From contig JAJEKV010000024.1 in NCBI GenBank assembly GCA_021234155.1, forward strand, positions 15,042,913 to 15,106,912: 64,000 nucleotides of DNA. Direction: 5' to 3'. The first letter of the stretch is position 1. Each line of letters begins with the position of its first letter. Positions 31,744-44,356 of this stretch are shown here, in pieces. This DNA is from Isoetes taiwanensis (Eukaryota > Streptophyta > Lycopodiopsida > Isoetales > Isoetaceae). The notes beneath the pieces were generated by a model. It was not told where the DNA came from. It did not search any database and worked only from the letters and a program-made list of their open reading frames with translations. The position numbers and the translations under genes are program-made.

Positions 31744-34689
31744 AGAAGCAAGCAGCAATGACTAGCATCGAAGGAGATCCTTTGTGGATGGAGATGAATG
31801 ACGGAAATGAGATGAAGGAACTAGGGTGGCATAGAGAGTCAGCAGATAGAATTAGATGGCCCACACCACAAGGAAATCATGTACTAAATATGTGCATGGG
31901 ACTCGATATGATCATTTATAATGGTCTTCAAAAAATACAGAACTCTGGTAAGCCCACTTGTAGAGGTACTAGTGTGGTAGACTTAGTGATAGCTAGCCCG
32001 AGGCTAATGAGAACTATTTCAGGATGTAGATGTTGGTGAAGAAAGGACGGAATCAGATCATGTGCCTATCTTTGTCACCATGCATATTAAACGCCAAGAG
32101 ATTGCAAGAAAGGTAGTGGACAACCCTAATAAAAAGATATACATGCAGTATAACAAAGCGGATGAGTACAACTCTTTATGTGAATCCTGTGCCATGTGCA
32201 AGGATTGGCCTAAAAAGGTGGAAGAGCTTACTGTGAGCCTTAGTGAATTGGTAATAGAGGCAGCAAAGAAGTGTTTTGTTTCCGGGCCCCGTGCAACACC
32301 TGGTTTGATGTGGAATGCAAAAGCAAAGCGACGAAAATTTAAGCATGCAAGGGGAGGAGAAAATCATGGCTAAGAGGGAATATATGCGACTAGTGAAAGC
32401 GAAAAAGAAAAAGTTTATACCAAAAACACATGCGAATGATTGGAGACCTGCTGGTAGAGCCTAAAAATTTTTGGGCAAGGCTTAAGCCAAAAATGGAACA
32501 GGGTGAGTTGCTTGAGGTGGAGCCATTAATTAGCCAAGTTAATAAAATATACAATGTACCAGGCGTAAAAGACACTGTTCTAGCAGATCTCAATGTAGAA
32601 TGGGAATTCACAATGGAAGATATACAGGGGGGGCTAGAAACATTGGCAAATGGAAAAGCTGCAGATAACTTGGGGCTGGTTGCGGAAATGTTTAAGTGGG
32701 CAGGAGAGGAGATACACAGAACATTGCTGAAATTAATGAATATGGTATTGAGAGAAGGCTTCCCACGGGATCATGGCAAATGAACAGGGTTGTTCCCTTG
32801 CATAAAGCGGGTGATAAGTCAGATCCCAACAACTATAGGATGATCATGATCAGCAGCCTATATGCTAAGCTTTTTGCTACTATGGTTAATAGCAAACTAA
32901 GCGGGTGGGCAGAGGACATGGGTGTACGGGCTGTGGGACAAGCGGGTTTTAGACCCAAACGGTCCCTCTGAGATCACTTGGTTACTTTGAAAGCGATGAT
33001 GGATCTGATTCTGTGAATAAGAAAACCACTTTATATGCTTTTTCGACATGGTGGACAGAGACATGGTGGGATGAGACAATTTATGGGAACATTATGGAAA
33101 AATTGGGAGTGCCAAACGAGCTAAAGCAAGCAAATCAAAATACTATCTGAGAAGGTACTTGTGCGGTTATCATTTCCTTATTTTTAGAAGGCGGGAACCA
33201 AAGAGTCAAGAACATAGGTGTAAAGCAAGGGTGTCCCATGTCTCCCACTCTTTTTGGGTTGTTCATAGACCAACTAGAAGATTGGATAATGCAGAACGGA
33301 GGAGATGGTATGGCTCTAGAGAGGTTTGTGGTGTTCTTACTTCTATATGCGGATGATGTAGTACTTTTGTCAAGGTCAATTCTTGGGATCTGTAAACATT
33401 TAGATGGATTGGCTGAATTTTGTGACCGCAAGAGTATGAAAGTGAACATGGGAAAGACTAAAATAATTGTGTTTGGGGCAAACAAAGTGGATCACATACA
33501 CCTTGTTTACAAAGGGGAACTGGTAGAACTGGTGGATTCATATAAATATCTAGGGATACAGGTTGATAAGAGTCCGAGTTAGAACTATGCGGTAGAGCAG
33601 AGGATAAATGGTGGGCTGAAAGCATTATATAGCATGCAGCGCAACAGTAGAAAAAATAAGATATGGAACTTCCAATTGAAAAAACAGTTATATGGGGTCC
33701 TAGTGCAGACAGTATTGTTGTATGGCTGTGAGGTATGGGCTCCAGGGTTGGCTGAGGAGACTTGGAGGAAAATAGAAAAGGTACAGAAGAAGTTTCGTAA
33801 CGAGCTTGGTGTTAAGTCCACGCATACACCGTATGACATGCTATTGGCCGAGTGTGGGATGACATCATTGCAATCAGAAGCTTTGTGCCGAACGCTTAAG
33901 TATGTATGCAAAGTACAGGAAATGCCAGTATCTAGTCTACCACGATTGGCCTTAGAGGCAACAAAATGTATGGGATGGTATGCCGATATACAAAATTGGA
34001 TGAGAAAGTGGGATTTAGATATATCTGGATTGGCCGAACATCATGCGGATATTAGGGAGTGGGTAATCGAACATGTTATGGAGAAATCATGGAGAGTGCC
34101 AGAAGTCAAGAAGGAATATTACAGGCAGCATATCAGTCCACAGCTTCAGGTTCCAAGATATTTGAGAGAAGGTGTGTCATTAAAATTAAGGCATACAATT
34201 GGCAGAATGAGACTTAGCTCACATCATCTTGGCGTTGAAGTTGGACGTTGGAGCAATATTCCCCATGAGCTGAGACTCTGCAAGCTATGTAAGATGGGAG
34301 TGGTCGAGGATGAAATGCATGTGCTTCTACAGTGCCCACAATACAAAAGCATCAGAGATACATATAATATTGTTTGTGGTAACTTGATAGCTTTCTTTGA
34401 TATGCCAGGTAGCACAATCGGTGACTATATTGTTAAAATTTTGGAGCATAGGGATATAATGTTGAGGAAACTTAACATTCAAGAGATACAAGAGGATGAG
34501 TTAGAGGGGTCTAGTGCATTTCTTTCAGAGGATGCACTAGAGGATATATTTTACAATCTGTAAGTGTATGGTTGAGCGTCACATAGACCTGGTAGTCTGC
34601 AGACGCATATTTTATAAACATTTCATTTCATTTCATTTCTCTCTCTCTCTCTCTCTCTCTCTGTGCGCCGGCCACATGCTCCAAAATTT
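31744..34689 (+). mobile_element. LINE copy 4a (+ strand), 5' truncated by the gypsy LTR
   Basis: Endonuclease C-terminal half through ORF2 end, 3' UTR, TTTCATTTCATTTC and (TC)n at 34638-34661, then the flank GTGCGCCGGCCACATGC. It mirrors 37389-40329 on the other strand. Confidence 0.85.
31758..34563 (+). pseudogene. LINE 4a ORF2 (partial endonuclease, RT, knuckle)
   Basis: Endonuclease end (TSIEGDPLWMEMNDG, WPTPQGNHVLNMC, SDHVPIF), linker, RT (LANGKAADNLGLVAEMFKWA; SPTLFGLFID; YADDVVLLSRS near 33346), and knuckle (LCKLCKMGVVEDEMHVLLQC), ending EDALEDIFYNL at 34563. Numerous shifts (about 32030, 32370, 32780, 33000, 33150, 33580, 33800) break it. Several are absent from the inverted copy, implying decay or sequencing error after duplication. 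Confidence 0.8.
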
Positions 34690-34710
34690 ATGCAGAGAAT
34701 GTATGCAAAC

Positions 34711-36140
34711 TTCTGTATTATATACTGGCGATTCCCTTGGAGGAAAATAACATCCTGCCACAAAAATCTTACCTTTTTGACCAGGTCTTTCAACCCAGAT
34801 ATGTTGCTTTGAACCCATTCCTTCAACTATTTTGACCATTTTTTTCAAGTGAGATCTTACATAGCATGCTGTCCCGCCATGGCCCTTTAGGCGCCAACCT
34901 TTATTATACCGGACTGAGTGTAACAAAATGAATCCATGTATGTCGAGTAAACTTTTCTCTTCATTTTCGCATGTTTCCCGAAAAAACAAGATATCTACGT
35001 TTGCAAATAAATCATCTACTACCTCTATTTTATACTGACTAATAGAGTTAATATTCCAACACATTATGCTGGTGGTCTCGCTTACCTATGTTTCATCTTG
35101 ATTCTCCACTACCACCCTGCCGCGTCTCCAAAATGCCTTTTTCCCTGCTTGCTTTGCTTCCTTGAAGATCTGCAATTGTTCCTTGTGTTCTTGAAGTTGT
35201 TTTTTTGTAAGGTCGTCATTAATCCAAATTTGTTTCCCCTTGAGCATGGTTTTCTTTTTCAATATGCTGATCTTGTCCTCTCTGGAGCCCAATTTAACAA
35301 TGATGTGCCTGTCTCTGTCACTTTGCTTTCCAATCCGAAATGCATCTACAATATTGGTATTGATTAGCTGAAGCTCGTTTGCACAAAAATCCTGGACAAT
35401 GTCTCTGGTTCTCTCCCTTGCTTGTTCGGGTATGCCAATCAAGCAAATGTTCAGTGCTTTCTCTTTCTTTTCTTGTTCTTCCATAAAGGATGCCAATTGA
35501 TTTTGAATTATGGCGACATCCGTGTTCATGGGTCCTGTTTCTGTGTCATCAATTTCGCTATCACTGTCACTGTTCGTGAGCTCTTGTTTAAACTTTTCAA
35601 ATTCGGATGTAAGCCCTTGCTTAAATTGCTCAAGCTCAGCGAACATCCTGCTTTTGCATTTCTCTAATTCTGTTTATACATGAGCAAGCAAAAAATTCTT
35701 CAGATCACTAATCATATTTTGGACGGAGCCCTCCATTGATGATTCCATTGAGATCGTAGAGACCTCCATAGCTGTCCTCACCTGTAACACTACCTCCATC
35801 AGATCCTTTTTTGTAACTCCAGCCCCTGTAGGATCGCCCTCTTCAGCTACCACAGCAGGTGCAGCTACAGCAACAGGGCTCTCAACAGCATTAGGTTTCT
35901 TCTTGGGCTTCTGTGCCATCGTGGGTCTGATACCCCTGTTTATCTGCCCTGTTTAAAGTGACCTCTATTCCGGAATGCTTAAACCCATGTTTCAATCCCC
36001 TGTCCGGACGCACAAATGGTCCCCTGTTCTGGGTTCTGAAACAACACAAAGCTCAAGTGGAATTAATCTCCTGTTCTGGGTCCCCTGTTAAAGTCCCCTG
36101 TTAAATAACAGCAAATGAACTTCCTCGAACCCTCTGCTAA
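34711..36140 (-). mobile_element. LINE 2 duplicate: endonuclease start, ORF1 and 5' leader
   Basis: Nearly identical to 24898-26330, including the ORF1 stop. It holds ORF2 residues from MCWNINSISQYKI (35064) to PVYNTE (34711) and ORF1 (35919-35086). The missing rest of the endonuclease is found inverted at 29258, so the duplicate was broken by an inversion between them. Confidence 0.85.
35086..35919 (-). pseudogene. LINE 2 duplicate ORF1
   Basis: MAQKPKKKPNAVESPV at 35919; short coiled-coil start, stop TAA about 35674-35676, then the same coiled coil, RRM-like core and WRRGRVVVENQDET end as the copy at 25274. The N-terminus is better preserved here than in 26109-25840. Confidence 0.75.
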
Positions 36141-36208
36141 GAGAGAGAGAGAGGGAGGGAGGGAGGGAGGGAGGGAGGGAGGGAGGGAGGGAGGGAGAGA
36201 GAGAGAGA

Positions 36209-37310
36209 TCGCGTTGGCCACATGCGGTTTTAAAGACAAAACGAGAGATGCCCCTTTGAGAGACAATTTGCCCCTAACTATGGTTAGGGGCATTCCCATA
36301 TATTTTTTGCAGTTTAGCATAACTGCCGGTTAAATGTTTTGGGGCGCCAGAAAATTGCAGCAGATCGGAGCCGAACGACCGGTTTGATCCGTAGAACTGC
36401 CCGCCCAGCATATCGTTTAGCAGATTCCCCATCAGGGCCGATTCTGCCATATCCAGACCTTCGATTTCTCTGCTAAACACCGGCGAAGAGGCCACAAAAT
36501 CGTGGATCAAAGGATAATCCGTAGCCGGCATCATTTTCCGAATCTAAACAGAAAACTCCAACCATTAGTTCAGCTTATTGCCGAATCCGAAGCCTAAAAC
36601 CAAAACCGAATCCACCCAAAACGCAAAAATTGTCAAGAGAATCTCTACAATTGACACTCGGGAATAACTTACAGAGCCGATTTCTTCCTTTTCCATACAA
36701 AAACTGGATCTGGAACAGTTTTTCCTTCGAATTTGTAGCCTAGCGAGCCCGGATTTTTGGAAAACATACAGGGATTCAAACGCAAAAATCGATAAAGGGA
36801 TGCAAGAGGGAGCGGAATTCGACGAACCCAGGTAGAATTGAAGCCTAAATGTGCTGCATTGTGTGGAAAATAGGCAGATAAGGCGAGAAAAAGGATCCCG
36901 CAGAGAAAAACAGATTCACAGAGGAGAGAGGGGCATTTTTGCGAGAGAGAAAAAAACAAACGGGTTGCGCTCGATCCGTCGTAAAGGGAGCAAGAGAAGC
37001 ATTTTTCACGAAGCAGACTGTCGCATTATAAAGCAAACGAAGGCACAGATTAAAAGGGCTCTTCCTTTTCTTCTTCTACGTGGGCACAATCAAGCAGTAC
37101 CGGATTGATGGCTATGGCAGAATCATCTCATTTCATAACAGGGCTCAATTGAAGCATCTTGCTTCTCCGGCCAGTGCATGATGGTAATCAAGCTTTAGCA
37201 CAGGCGGCAATCATAAACAGGGGATCCAAAAAGAGAGATCCTTGAAAAATGTTAGCTAGGAAATCTGGCATATTTTTTTTTTTTGCCCTTAACGGGCCTT
37301 GTTAGACAAC
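36209..37310 (-). other. Duplicate of the possible promoter and first exon
   Basis: Matches 26411-27496. The frame from 36534 gives MMPATDYPLIHDFVASSPVF and continues 86 residues to 36274, passing the 26475-type palindrome. The duplicate differs from the first copy mainly at CAG/CTG positions (compare 36401-36470 with 26605-26675). Confidence 0.4.
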
Positions 37311-37388
37311 GAGAGATAATTGTCTCTCATTGTCTCTCATGCTATACGATGTAAAAATTGTCTCTCGCCGTATAGCACGAGAGATAAA
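37311..37388. repeat. Hairpin repeat next to a LINE 3' end
   Basis: CTCTCATGCTATAC at about 37337 pairs with GTATAGCACGAGAG at about 37370. Related to 15456-15510 and likewise followed by GCATGTGGCC and (GA)n. Confidence 0.6.
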
Positions 37389-40329
37389 AAATTTTGGAGC
37401 ATGTGGCCGGCGCACAGAGAGAGAGAGAGAGAGAGAAATGAAATGAAATGAAATGTTTATAAAATATGCGTCTGCAGACTACCAGGTCTATGTGACGCTC
37501 AACCATACACTTACAGATTGTAAAATATATCCTCTAGTGCATCCTCTGAAAGAAATGCACTAGACCCCTCTAACTCATCCTCTTGTATCTCTTGAATGTT
37601 AAGTTTCCTCAACATTATATCCCTATGCTCCAAAATTTTAACAATATAGTCACCGATTGTGCTACCTGGCATATCAAAGAAAGCTATCAAGTTACCACAA
37701 ACAATATTATATGTATCTCTGATGCTTTTGTATTGTGGGCACTGTAGAAGCACATGCATTTCATCCTCGACCACTCCCATCTTACATAGCTTGCAGAGTC
37801 TCAGCTCATGGGGAATATTGCTCCAACGTCCAACTTCAACGCCAAGATGATGTGAGCTAAGTCTCATTCTGCCAATTGTATGCCTTAATTTTAATGACAC
37901 ACCTTCTCTCAAATATCTTGGAACCTGAAGCTGTGGACTGATATGCTGCCTGTAATATTCCTTCTTGACTTCTGGCACTCTCCATGATTTCTCCATAACA
38001 TGTTCGATTACCCACTCCCTAATATCCGCATGATGTTCGGCCAATCCAGATATATCTAAATCCCACTTTCTCATCCAATTTTGTATATCGGCATACCATC
38101 CCATACATTTTGTTGCCTCTAAGGCCAATCGTGGTAGACTAGATACTGGCATTTCCTGTACTTTGCATACATACTTAAGCGTTCGGCACAAAGCTTCTGA
38201 TTGCAATGATGTCATCCCACACTCAGCCAATAGCATGTCATACGGTGTCTGTGACTTAACACCAAGCTCTGTTCTGAGAAACTTCTTCTGTACCTTTTCT
38301 ATTTTCCTCCAAGTCTCCTCAGCCAACCCTGGAGCCCATACCTCACAGCCATACAACAATACTGTCTGCACTAGGACCCCATATAACTGTTTTTTCAATT
38401 GGAAGTTCCATATCTTATTTTTTCTACTGTTGCGCTGCATGCTATATAATGCTTTCAGCCCACCATTTATCCTCTGCTCTACCGCATAGTTCTAACTCGG
38501 ACTCTTATCAACCTGTATCCCTAGATATTTATATGAATCCACCAGTTCTACCAGTTCCCCTTTGTAAACAAGGTGTATGTGATCCACTTTGTTTGCCCCA
38601 AACACAATTATTTTAGTCTTTCCCATGTTCACTTTCATACTCTTGCGGTCACAAAATTCAGCCAATCCATCTAAATGTTTCTGTATCCCAGTAATTGACC
38701 TTGACAAAAGTACTACATCATCCGCATATAGAAGTAAGAACACCACAAACCTCTCTAGAGCCATACCATCTCCTCCGTTCTGCATTATCCAATCTTCTAG
38801 TTGGTCTATGAACAACCCAAAAAGAGTGGGAGACATGGGACACCCTTGCTTTACACCTATGTTGCTGACTACTGGTTCCTGGCCTTCTCTAAAATAAGGA
38901 AATGATAACTGCACAAGTACCTTCTCGTATAGTATTTTGACTGCTTGCTTTAGCTCGTTTGGCACTCCCAATTTTTCCATACGTTCCCATAAATTGTCTC
39001 TGTCCACCATGTCTCTGTCCACCATGTCGAAAGCATATAAAGTGGTTTTCTTATTCCTGTAACTGTATCCATCATCGCTTTCAAAGTAACCAAGTGATCT
39101 GTAGTGGACCGTTTGGGTCTAAAACCCGCTTGTCCCACAGCCCGTACACCCATGTCCTCTGCCCACCCGCTTAGTTTGCTATTAACCATAGTAGCAAAAA
39201 GCTTAGCATATAGGCTGCTGATCATGATCATCCTATAGTTGTTGGGATCTGACTTATCACCCGCTTTATGCAAGGGAACAACCCTGTTCATTTGCCATGA
39301 TCCCGTGGGAAGCCTTCTCTCAATACCATATTCATTAATTTCAGCAATGTTCTGTGTATCTCCTCTCCTGCCCACTTAAACATTTCCGCAACCAGCCCCA
39401 AGTTATCTGCAGCTTTCCCATTTGCCAATGTTTCTAGCCCCCCCTGTATATCTTCCATTGTGAATTCCCATTCTACATTGAGATCTGCTAGAACAGTGTC
39501 TTTTACGCCTGGTACATTGTATATTTTATTAACTTGGCTAATTAATGGCTCCACCTCAAGCAACTCACCCTGTTCCATTTTTGGCTTAAGCCTTGCCCAA
39601 AATTTTTTAGGCTCTACCAGCAGGTCTCCAATCATTCGCATGTGTTTTTGGTATAAACTTTTTCTTTTTCGCTTTCACTAGTCGCATATATTCCCTCTTA
39701 GCCATGATTTTCTCCTCCCCCCTTGCATGCTTAAATTTTTGTCGTTTTGCTTTGCATTCCACATCAAACCAGCTGTTGCACGGGAGCCCGGGAAACAAAA
39801 CACTTCTTTGCTGCCTCTATTACCAATTCACTAAGGCTCACAGTAAGCTCTTCCACCTTTTTAGGCCAATCCTTGCACATGGCACAGGATTCACATAAAG
39901 AGTTGTACTCATCCGCTTTGTTATACTGCATGTATATCTTTTTATTAGGGTTGTCCACTACCTTTCTTGCAATCTCTTGGCGTTTAATATGCATGGTGAC
40001 AAAGATAGGCACATGATCTGATTCCGTCCTTTCTTCACCAACATCTACATCTGAAATAGTTCTCATTAGCCTCGGGCTAGCTATCACTAAGTCTACCACA
40101 CTAGTACCTCTACAAGTGGGCTTACCAGAGTTCCTGTATTTTTGAAGACCATTATAAATGATCATATCGAGTCCTGTGCACATATTTAGTACATGATTTC
40201 CTTGTGGTGTGGGCCATCTAATTCTATCTGCTGACTCTCTATGCCACCCTAGTTCCTTCATCTCATTTCCGTCATTCATCTCCATCCACAAAGGATCTCC
40301 TTCGATGCTAGTCATTGCTGCTTGCTTCT
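37389..40329 (-). mobile_element. LINE copy 4b, 3' part
   Basis: Right arm of the large inverted repeat. (GA)n and AAATGAAATGAAATG at 37418-37455, ORF2 to the gypsy insertion point at 40329. The rest of the same element resumes after the gypsy element at 51298. Confidence 0.88.
37511..40329 (-). pseudogene. LINE 4b ORF2, C-terminal part
   Basis: From KKQAAMTSIEGDP at the insertion site through endonuclease end (SDHVPIFVTM), linker, RT (39641-38492: WAGEEIHRTLLKLMN, NNYRMIMISSLYAKLFATM, GVKQGCPMSPTLFGLFIDQ, YADDVVLLSRS) and the C-terminal knuckle region (38440-37511), ending DIFYNL. Fewer breaks than in 4a: the 309-codon C-terminal frame and the 177-codon RT frame are open. A 12-bp direct duplication (GTCTCTGTCCACCAT, near 38998-39024) disrupts the RT. 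Confidence 0.85.
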
Positions 40330-40883
40330 TGTTTGGGGTCTGGGTTCGGGAACTCCTGGAAGACAGCCCTCTGTGAGGACCCGTGGATCTAACAGGAGAG
40401 TCCGGGGGACTATGTCACGCGGGATTTGCAAGAAGAGAACAAGAAGAAGAAAACAGAACAAATGAGAGGAAAATGATAAGCTTCCTTGATATCAATGATG
40501 AACATACATGAGCTCTCGCAATAGAGAGAAAAACTGAAAGGAGACAAGACTCAAAACTCATCTAGAGCTCATGTGCTGGCTCTACTCATATATATAGTAC
40601 AATGGCCTCTGGCCCAATATAGACACTCTGACTGATCTCGGTGCCGACTCCTGGAAGGAGGCCTGATTTGCAGGAATGCTGGCGGTGCCTCTTGAGGTGC
40701 TCGGGATCACGCCGACGCGGGGGCGGTGATGGCCCGCCACTTGTCCGAAAGCCTCCTTTTGGGCTGCCGCTTGGTCTTCGGCAGGCCTTTGATGACTGAC
40801 CCGTGGTTGATCAGGGATCCTTGAGCTTGACCTGGTCCGTCAGATGGATGAATAGTCCTGCATCAGAGGCACAGGGACTAACA
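40330..40883 (-). repeat. 3' LTR of the Ty3/gypsy element
   Basis: Bounded by TGTTTGGGG (40330) and ACTAACA (40883). The adjacent CTCCCCCCCCACCAAA (40884-40899) is the complement of the polypurine tract. Confidence 0.9.
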
Positions 40884-40899
40884 CTCCCCCCCCCACCAA

Positions 40900-43820
40900 A
40901 CGACACTCAGAGTGAAGAAAAGGAGGAAGTGTTTCTGAGGGCGGGAAGCCATCTGTTCGAAAGTGATCCTCACGGAGGAGTGAGGGCGGCACCATTATGG
41001 TAATCGCCAATGAGATCCCTGGCGTGTTTGAAGAGCGGGAGGAGTGTTGAGGCCAAGGGCGGGATCTGTGATCAATAAGAAATCGAGATCGCACCATGTC
41101 TTCAAGGGCAGCATGGGCGCCCTCAAGAAACGAATCGACATTCCATGAGGAGGCGGGTCCGAGGCCGAAGGCACCGACATCGGGCATTCGGATGAGAGCA
41201 AAGCACAAAAACCGCTTTGAAGATGGATCAAGGATCGTGAGGTGGTGGCATTCGCAAGAAGGTGTCAAGACCATGAAGCGCATCACCGGGCGTTGCCAAC
41301 CACGCCATTAGCAATATAGATCCAATTTGTGGTGGTATCAAGAGTGGCACCCTCCTCCCAATGGGAGCGGCGAACAAAAACGTGGATCCCACGGAGATCC
41401 GCCGAGATCCGAGGTGGAGTCCATCCAAAGATGGCCATCCATGACCTTTGTCCAAAAGGGGAGGCGCCAATCGAAGTCGGGAACCCGGGGCGTGGAGGAA
41501 CACCTGAGGGAAGCATAGGGAGAAGGAACCATGCCCGGGGTGGGTTGCCGAAGCTGTCTCCCCTGAATTGATCGACAAGAGCGGATCAAGTGCTTGACAC
41601 CAACGATCCCAAACAGAGGCAGAGAGTTGAGAGTTAACAGGAGGGCTATCCCAACCCGTGGGGATCGTCTTGCTATCCAAAAGAGCACGTAATTGATTGT
41701 AACCTGCGAGGTGCTGCATATACACTTGTGCATAGGGAAGATCCTCGGGATGTCCCGTGATACTTCCTTATCATTTGTAGCCGCTTCCGCTTGCCAGAGA
41801 GGTAAATGATTGGCAAGCTCAGGCATGTACTCCTGATGAAGAGTGTGGGTCTGAGCATGATCAGCAAGATAGGGGTTGTTATCCTGAAGCAACCATTGCA
41901 CAGTGGGGTCACCCTGAAAGAGCTGGCGTGGCCCATCCCTGAAGTTTTCCTGTGTATCTCCTAGATAGAAATCATGAAAAATGTAAGCCATGGGCTGAAC
42001 AACTCTGAAGGTGATAAAGTCCGGATCGGCACAGTGTATGAGATCAAAGATCAAAAGGGCGCAGCATAAACGTTTGTCTTCAATGGAGAGTTTCGCCAAC
42101 CAAGAAAATCGCGTCGGTCTTGCTAGGGGATATCCACAGGTCCATCTGCCGCATGCCACTTCAAAAGGAAGAGGTGGCGGCGAGCAACCACATAATCGTG
42201 ATAGCAGGAAGGAACTGGGAAGTCGAAAGGCAGTCTGGTAACAATGGTGTTATGGCCGTCAAGTTTTGCTTGAGCTTCATCGCCGGATCGAATAGCTTGC
42301 TGTAGTATTTGTTGTTCAAGGTCCGCGGATCGGTTGTCCTTTTCTAGCAAAGGCGTGATTGGTCACGGACCCGTTCTCGCGAAGTGTTGACACGGGAGGA
42401 GGATTGCCCGGTGTATTGAGACAAAGCACGGCAATCTCCGTCATCAAGAATCTTCGTTTACGCACCCTCGTAAGCTGATCTTGAAAGAGAGGTGAGCCGA
42501 GAGGTCTGTGTAGAAAGCTGAGCCGGTCAAGGAGGCAATTTGAGCGCCCCGGCCTGTAAGGTTTTGAACTTGAGTGTTTGTAATTGTCCGCAGGCTTTCG
42601 AGTACAAGGCGTTGAGCTTAGAAATATCTTTTTCCTTGGCACCCAGGAGAGTGTCTTTGGACTTGTTTTGCTCCAATAAATTCTGAATTTCTGATTGGAG
42701 CTGAGCCTGTTGATCTGCAAAGTGGCTGACCTGATCCTGTGCACTTTTGAGATCTGTATGAGCCTGTAAGAGAGCTCCGTGCTTGTCTTGAAGTTTGGCC
42801 TCCAAAGTTGCAACTTGGGCAGTGGCAGCTTGAAGGTCACGGTGTACCGCATCAGAGGCCTCTAGTGCCGTTTGAACCCCGTTCATAAGAGCTTCTTGGG
42901 ATTCTTGTAACTTTAGAACAGCAGCTTGAGCATCCTGCTGATACTGATACAACAGCTGACGAGGGTGTTGTGGTGGTGGAGCCTGCTGTTGCCTGGTTTG
43001 TGATGTTTGGGAGATATGGTGTGAACTGGATGGTGTAGCTGAGGAGGAGACAGTGACATGGGAGTGCGGATTTTGGACATGACCAGTGGAAGACGGGCGT
43101 GAAGTGCCAACTTGGTGAGTCTGGGGAAGGGACCGCTGAGTGGAATTATGAGAATTTTGTGGTGTGGGAGGAAAGTAATGACGGACGATGGCTTGAAGGT
43201 GGCCTCCCACAGAAACTTCAGAAATGGAAGTGGCAACCCGAAGGCGGTCCACTTCTTGGAGAAGACGGTAGAACAGCAATTGGGGCCAATCAATGTGGTG
43301 GTTGGAGTGTGTAGCAGTGAGCACCATATTATAGAAAGGCTTATTGATATGGGTGTTCTTGATAGAATACCCAAGGAACTTTCGCCACAGAAACTTAACA
43401 AAGGTTTCGTGAGGCTTATCTATATTGGTCAGGCGATGCACATTGGCATGATAAGGAGGTGCACCAAACGCTGTGACATCCAGATCCTGTATGGCAGACC
43501 ATGATAAACAAGGGGTTTGTAAGGGAATATGGAATACCTCGGAAATCAAATGTTGAGTCAGCGAAATGGTGGTGCCATCGACCACTGTGGTGTATCCATG
43601 CGGGCTGTTAACGATATTGGCGATGAACTGCTTCAGTTGGTCAGGATTTGGAGCCGGAAGTTCCATTTGAGAGAATTCGTAAAGCTTTTGGCGTTCAGCG
43701 ACTTCTCGATTTGGGCCAACAAGGGCTTCACGGAAAGTGGGCGTCAAGAAGGAGAGAGACTCGAAAAGAGCCGGTTCCCTGGGAGCAGTAGCTTGAAGTG
43801 TAGAAAATTTTGGTGCAGCC
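40900..43820 (-). pseudogene. Third ORF of the gypsy element (sense, plant transposon-protein-like)
   Basis: Starts about 43820 (MAAPKFSTLQATAPREPALF; the frame is open from 44002). The N-terminal region (FREALVGPNREVAERQKLYE, QFIANIVNSPHGYTTVVDG, LISEVFHIP) resembles the domain called putative plant transposon protein. A Q/S/H-rich hinge and a long coiled coil follow (ALEASDAVHRDLQAATAQVA, HFADQQAQLQSEIQNLLEQN). After shifts near 42530 and 42160 it continues with IHCADPDFITFRVVQPMAY and WDRWCQALDP to about 40900. It lies after integrase, where some Tat/Athila elements carry extra ORFs. No signal peptide or transmembrane helix is evident, so an envelope function is not supported. Confidence 0.6.
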
Positions 43821-44321
43821 ATGGTAAAGATTTGCCGAAAAGAACCAGGATTCAAAGGCGGAAAACGAAGGCCAAGAACGGAGGACGAAGGCGCAGAGGG
43901 ACGAAAAGGTTTAGGGCGCACAACTGGAGTCGAAGAGGTATGATGAGGGCGAAACTGGAGCCGTTGATGGTGCCAGGTGTCGAAAGATGCCAAGGAGTGC
44001 ATTGAGAGGCAAAAATTTGGCTAAGTCCCCAAAGAACTTAAGGGAGAAACAAGGAACGGTGAGGATGAGACGTGAGAGAAAGATCGGATGGGACAGGTGG
44101 CCAAAGGACACAGATTAATGTTTGACGGGTATGAAAAGAAGCAATGGCATTTAATGCTGGCAACTCGAAGTGGGATATCATTAAAACAAATATGTCAGAG
44201 GGTACCCGGGCTAGATATGCGGCGGGAGAAAAGATTCTCAGTTTAGAAAGAGCCTTGCATTGCAAACACGTTGGCGAATTTCTGATTGGTCCACGTCGAC
44301 TAGCAGTTCCTCGGTGGGCTA

Positions 44322-44328
44322 TATAAGA
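44322..44328 (+). promoter_or_regulatory. TATA box of the antisense ORF
   Basis: TATATAA in GGGCTATATAAGACG, with a CCAAT-type ATTGGT at about 44285, 29 bases upstream of the ATG at 44357. Confidence 0.45.
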
Positions 44329-44356
44329 CGAACCGGGAGTGAAGTGAAGGCATTCT

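Larger units (their letters stand above)
30353..34689. repeat. Large inverted repeat, left arm
   Basis: Gypsy third-ORF end, LTR and LINE 4a. It is the reverse complement of 37389-41714, with about 2.7 kb between the arms. Confidence 0.88.
37389..41714. repeat. Large inverted repeat, right arm
   Basis: LINE 4b 3' part, gypsy 3' LTR and third-ORF end. Homology with the left arm begins at AAATTTTGG (37389) and ends at CGAGGTGC (41714). Confidence 0.88.

Noticed and set aside
42913-43401. 162-codon second - strand frame within the gypsy third ORF
   Set aside because: Shadow of the 491-codon frame that holds the recognisable domain and coiled coil.
43529-44005. + strand 158-codon frame opposite the third ORF
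   Set aside because: Complement of a strong coding frame, no promoter and no domain, unlike the 44357-44620 frame.
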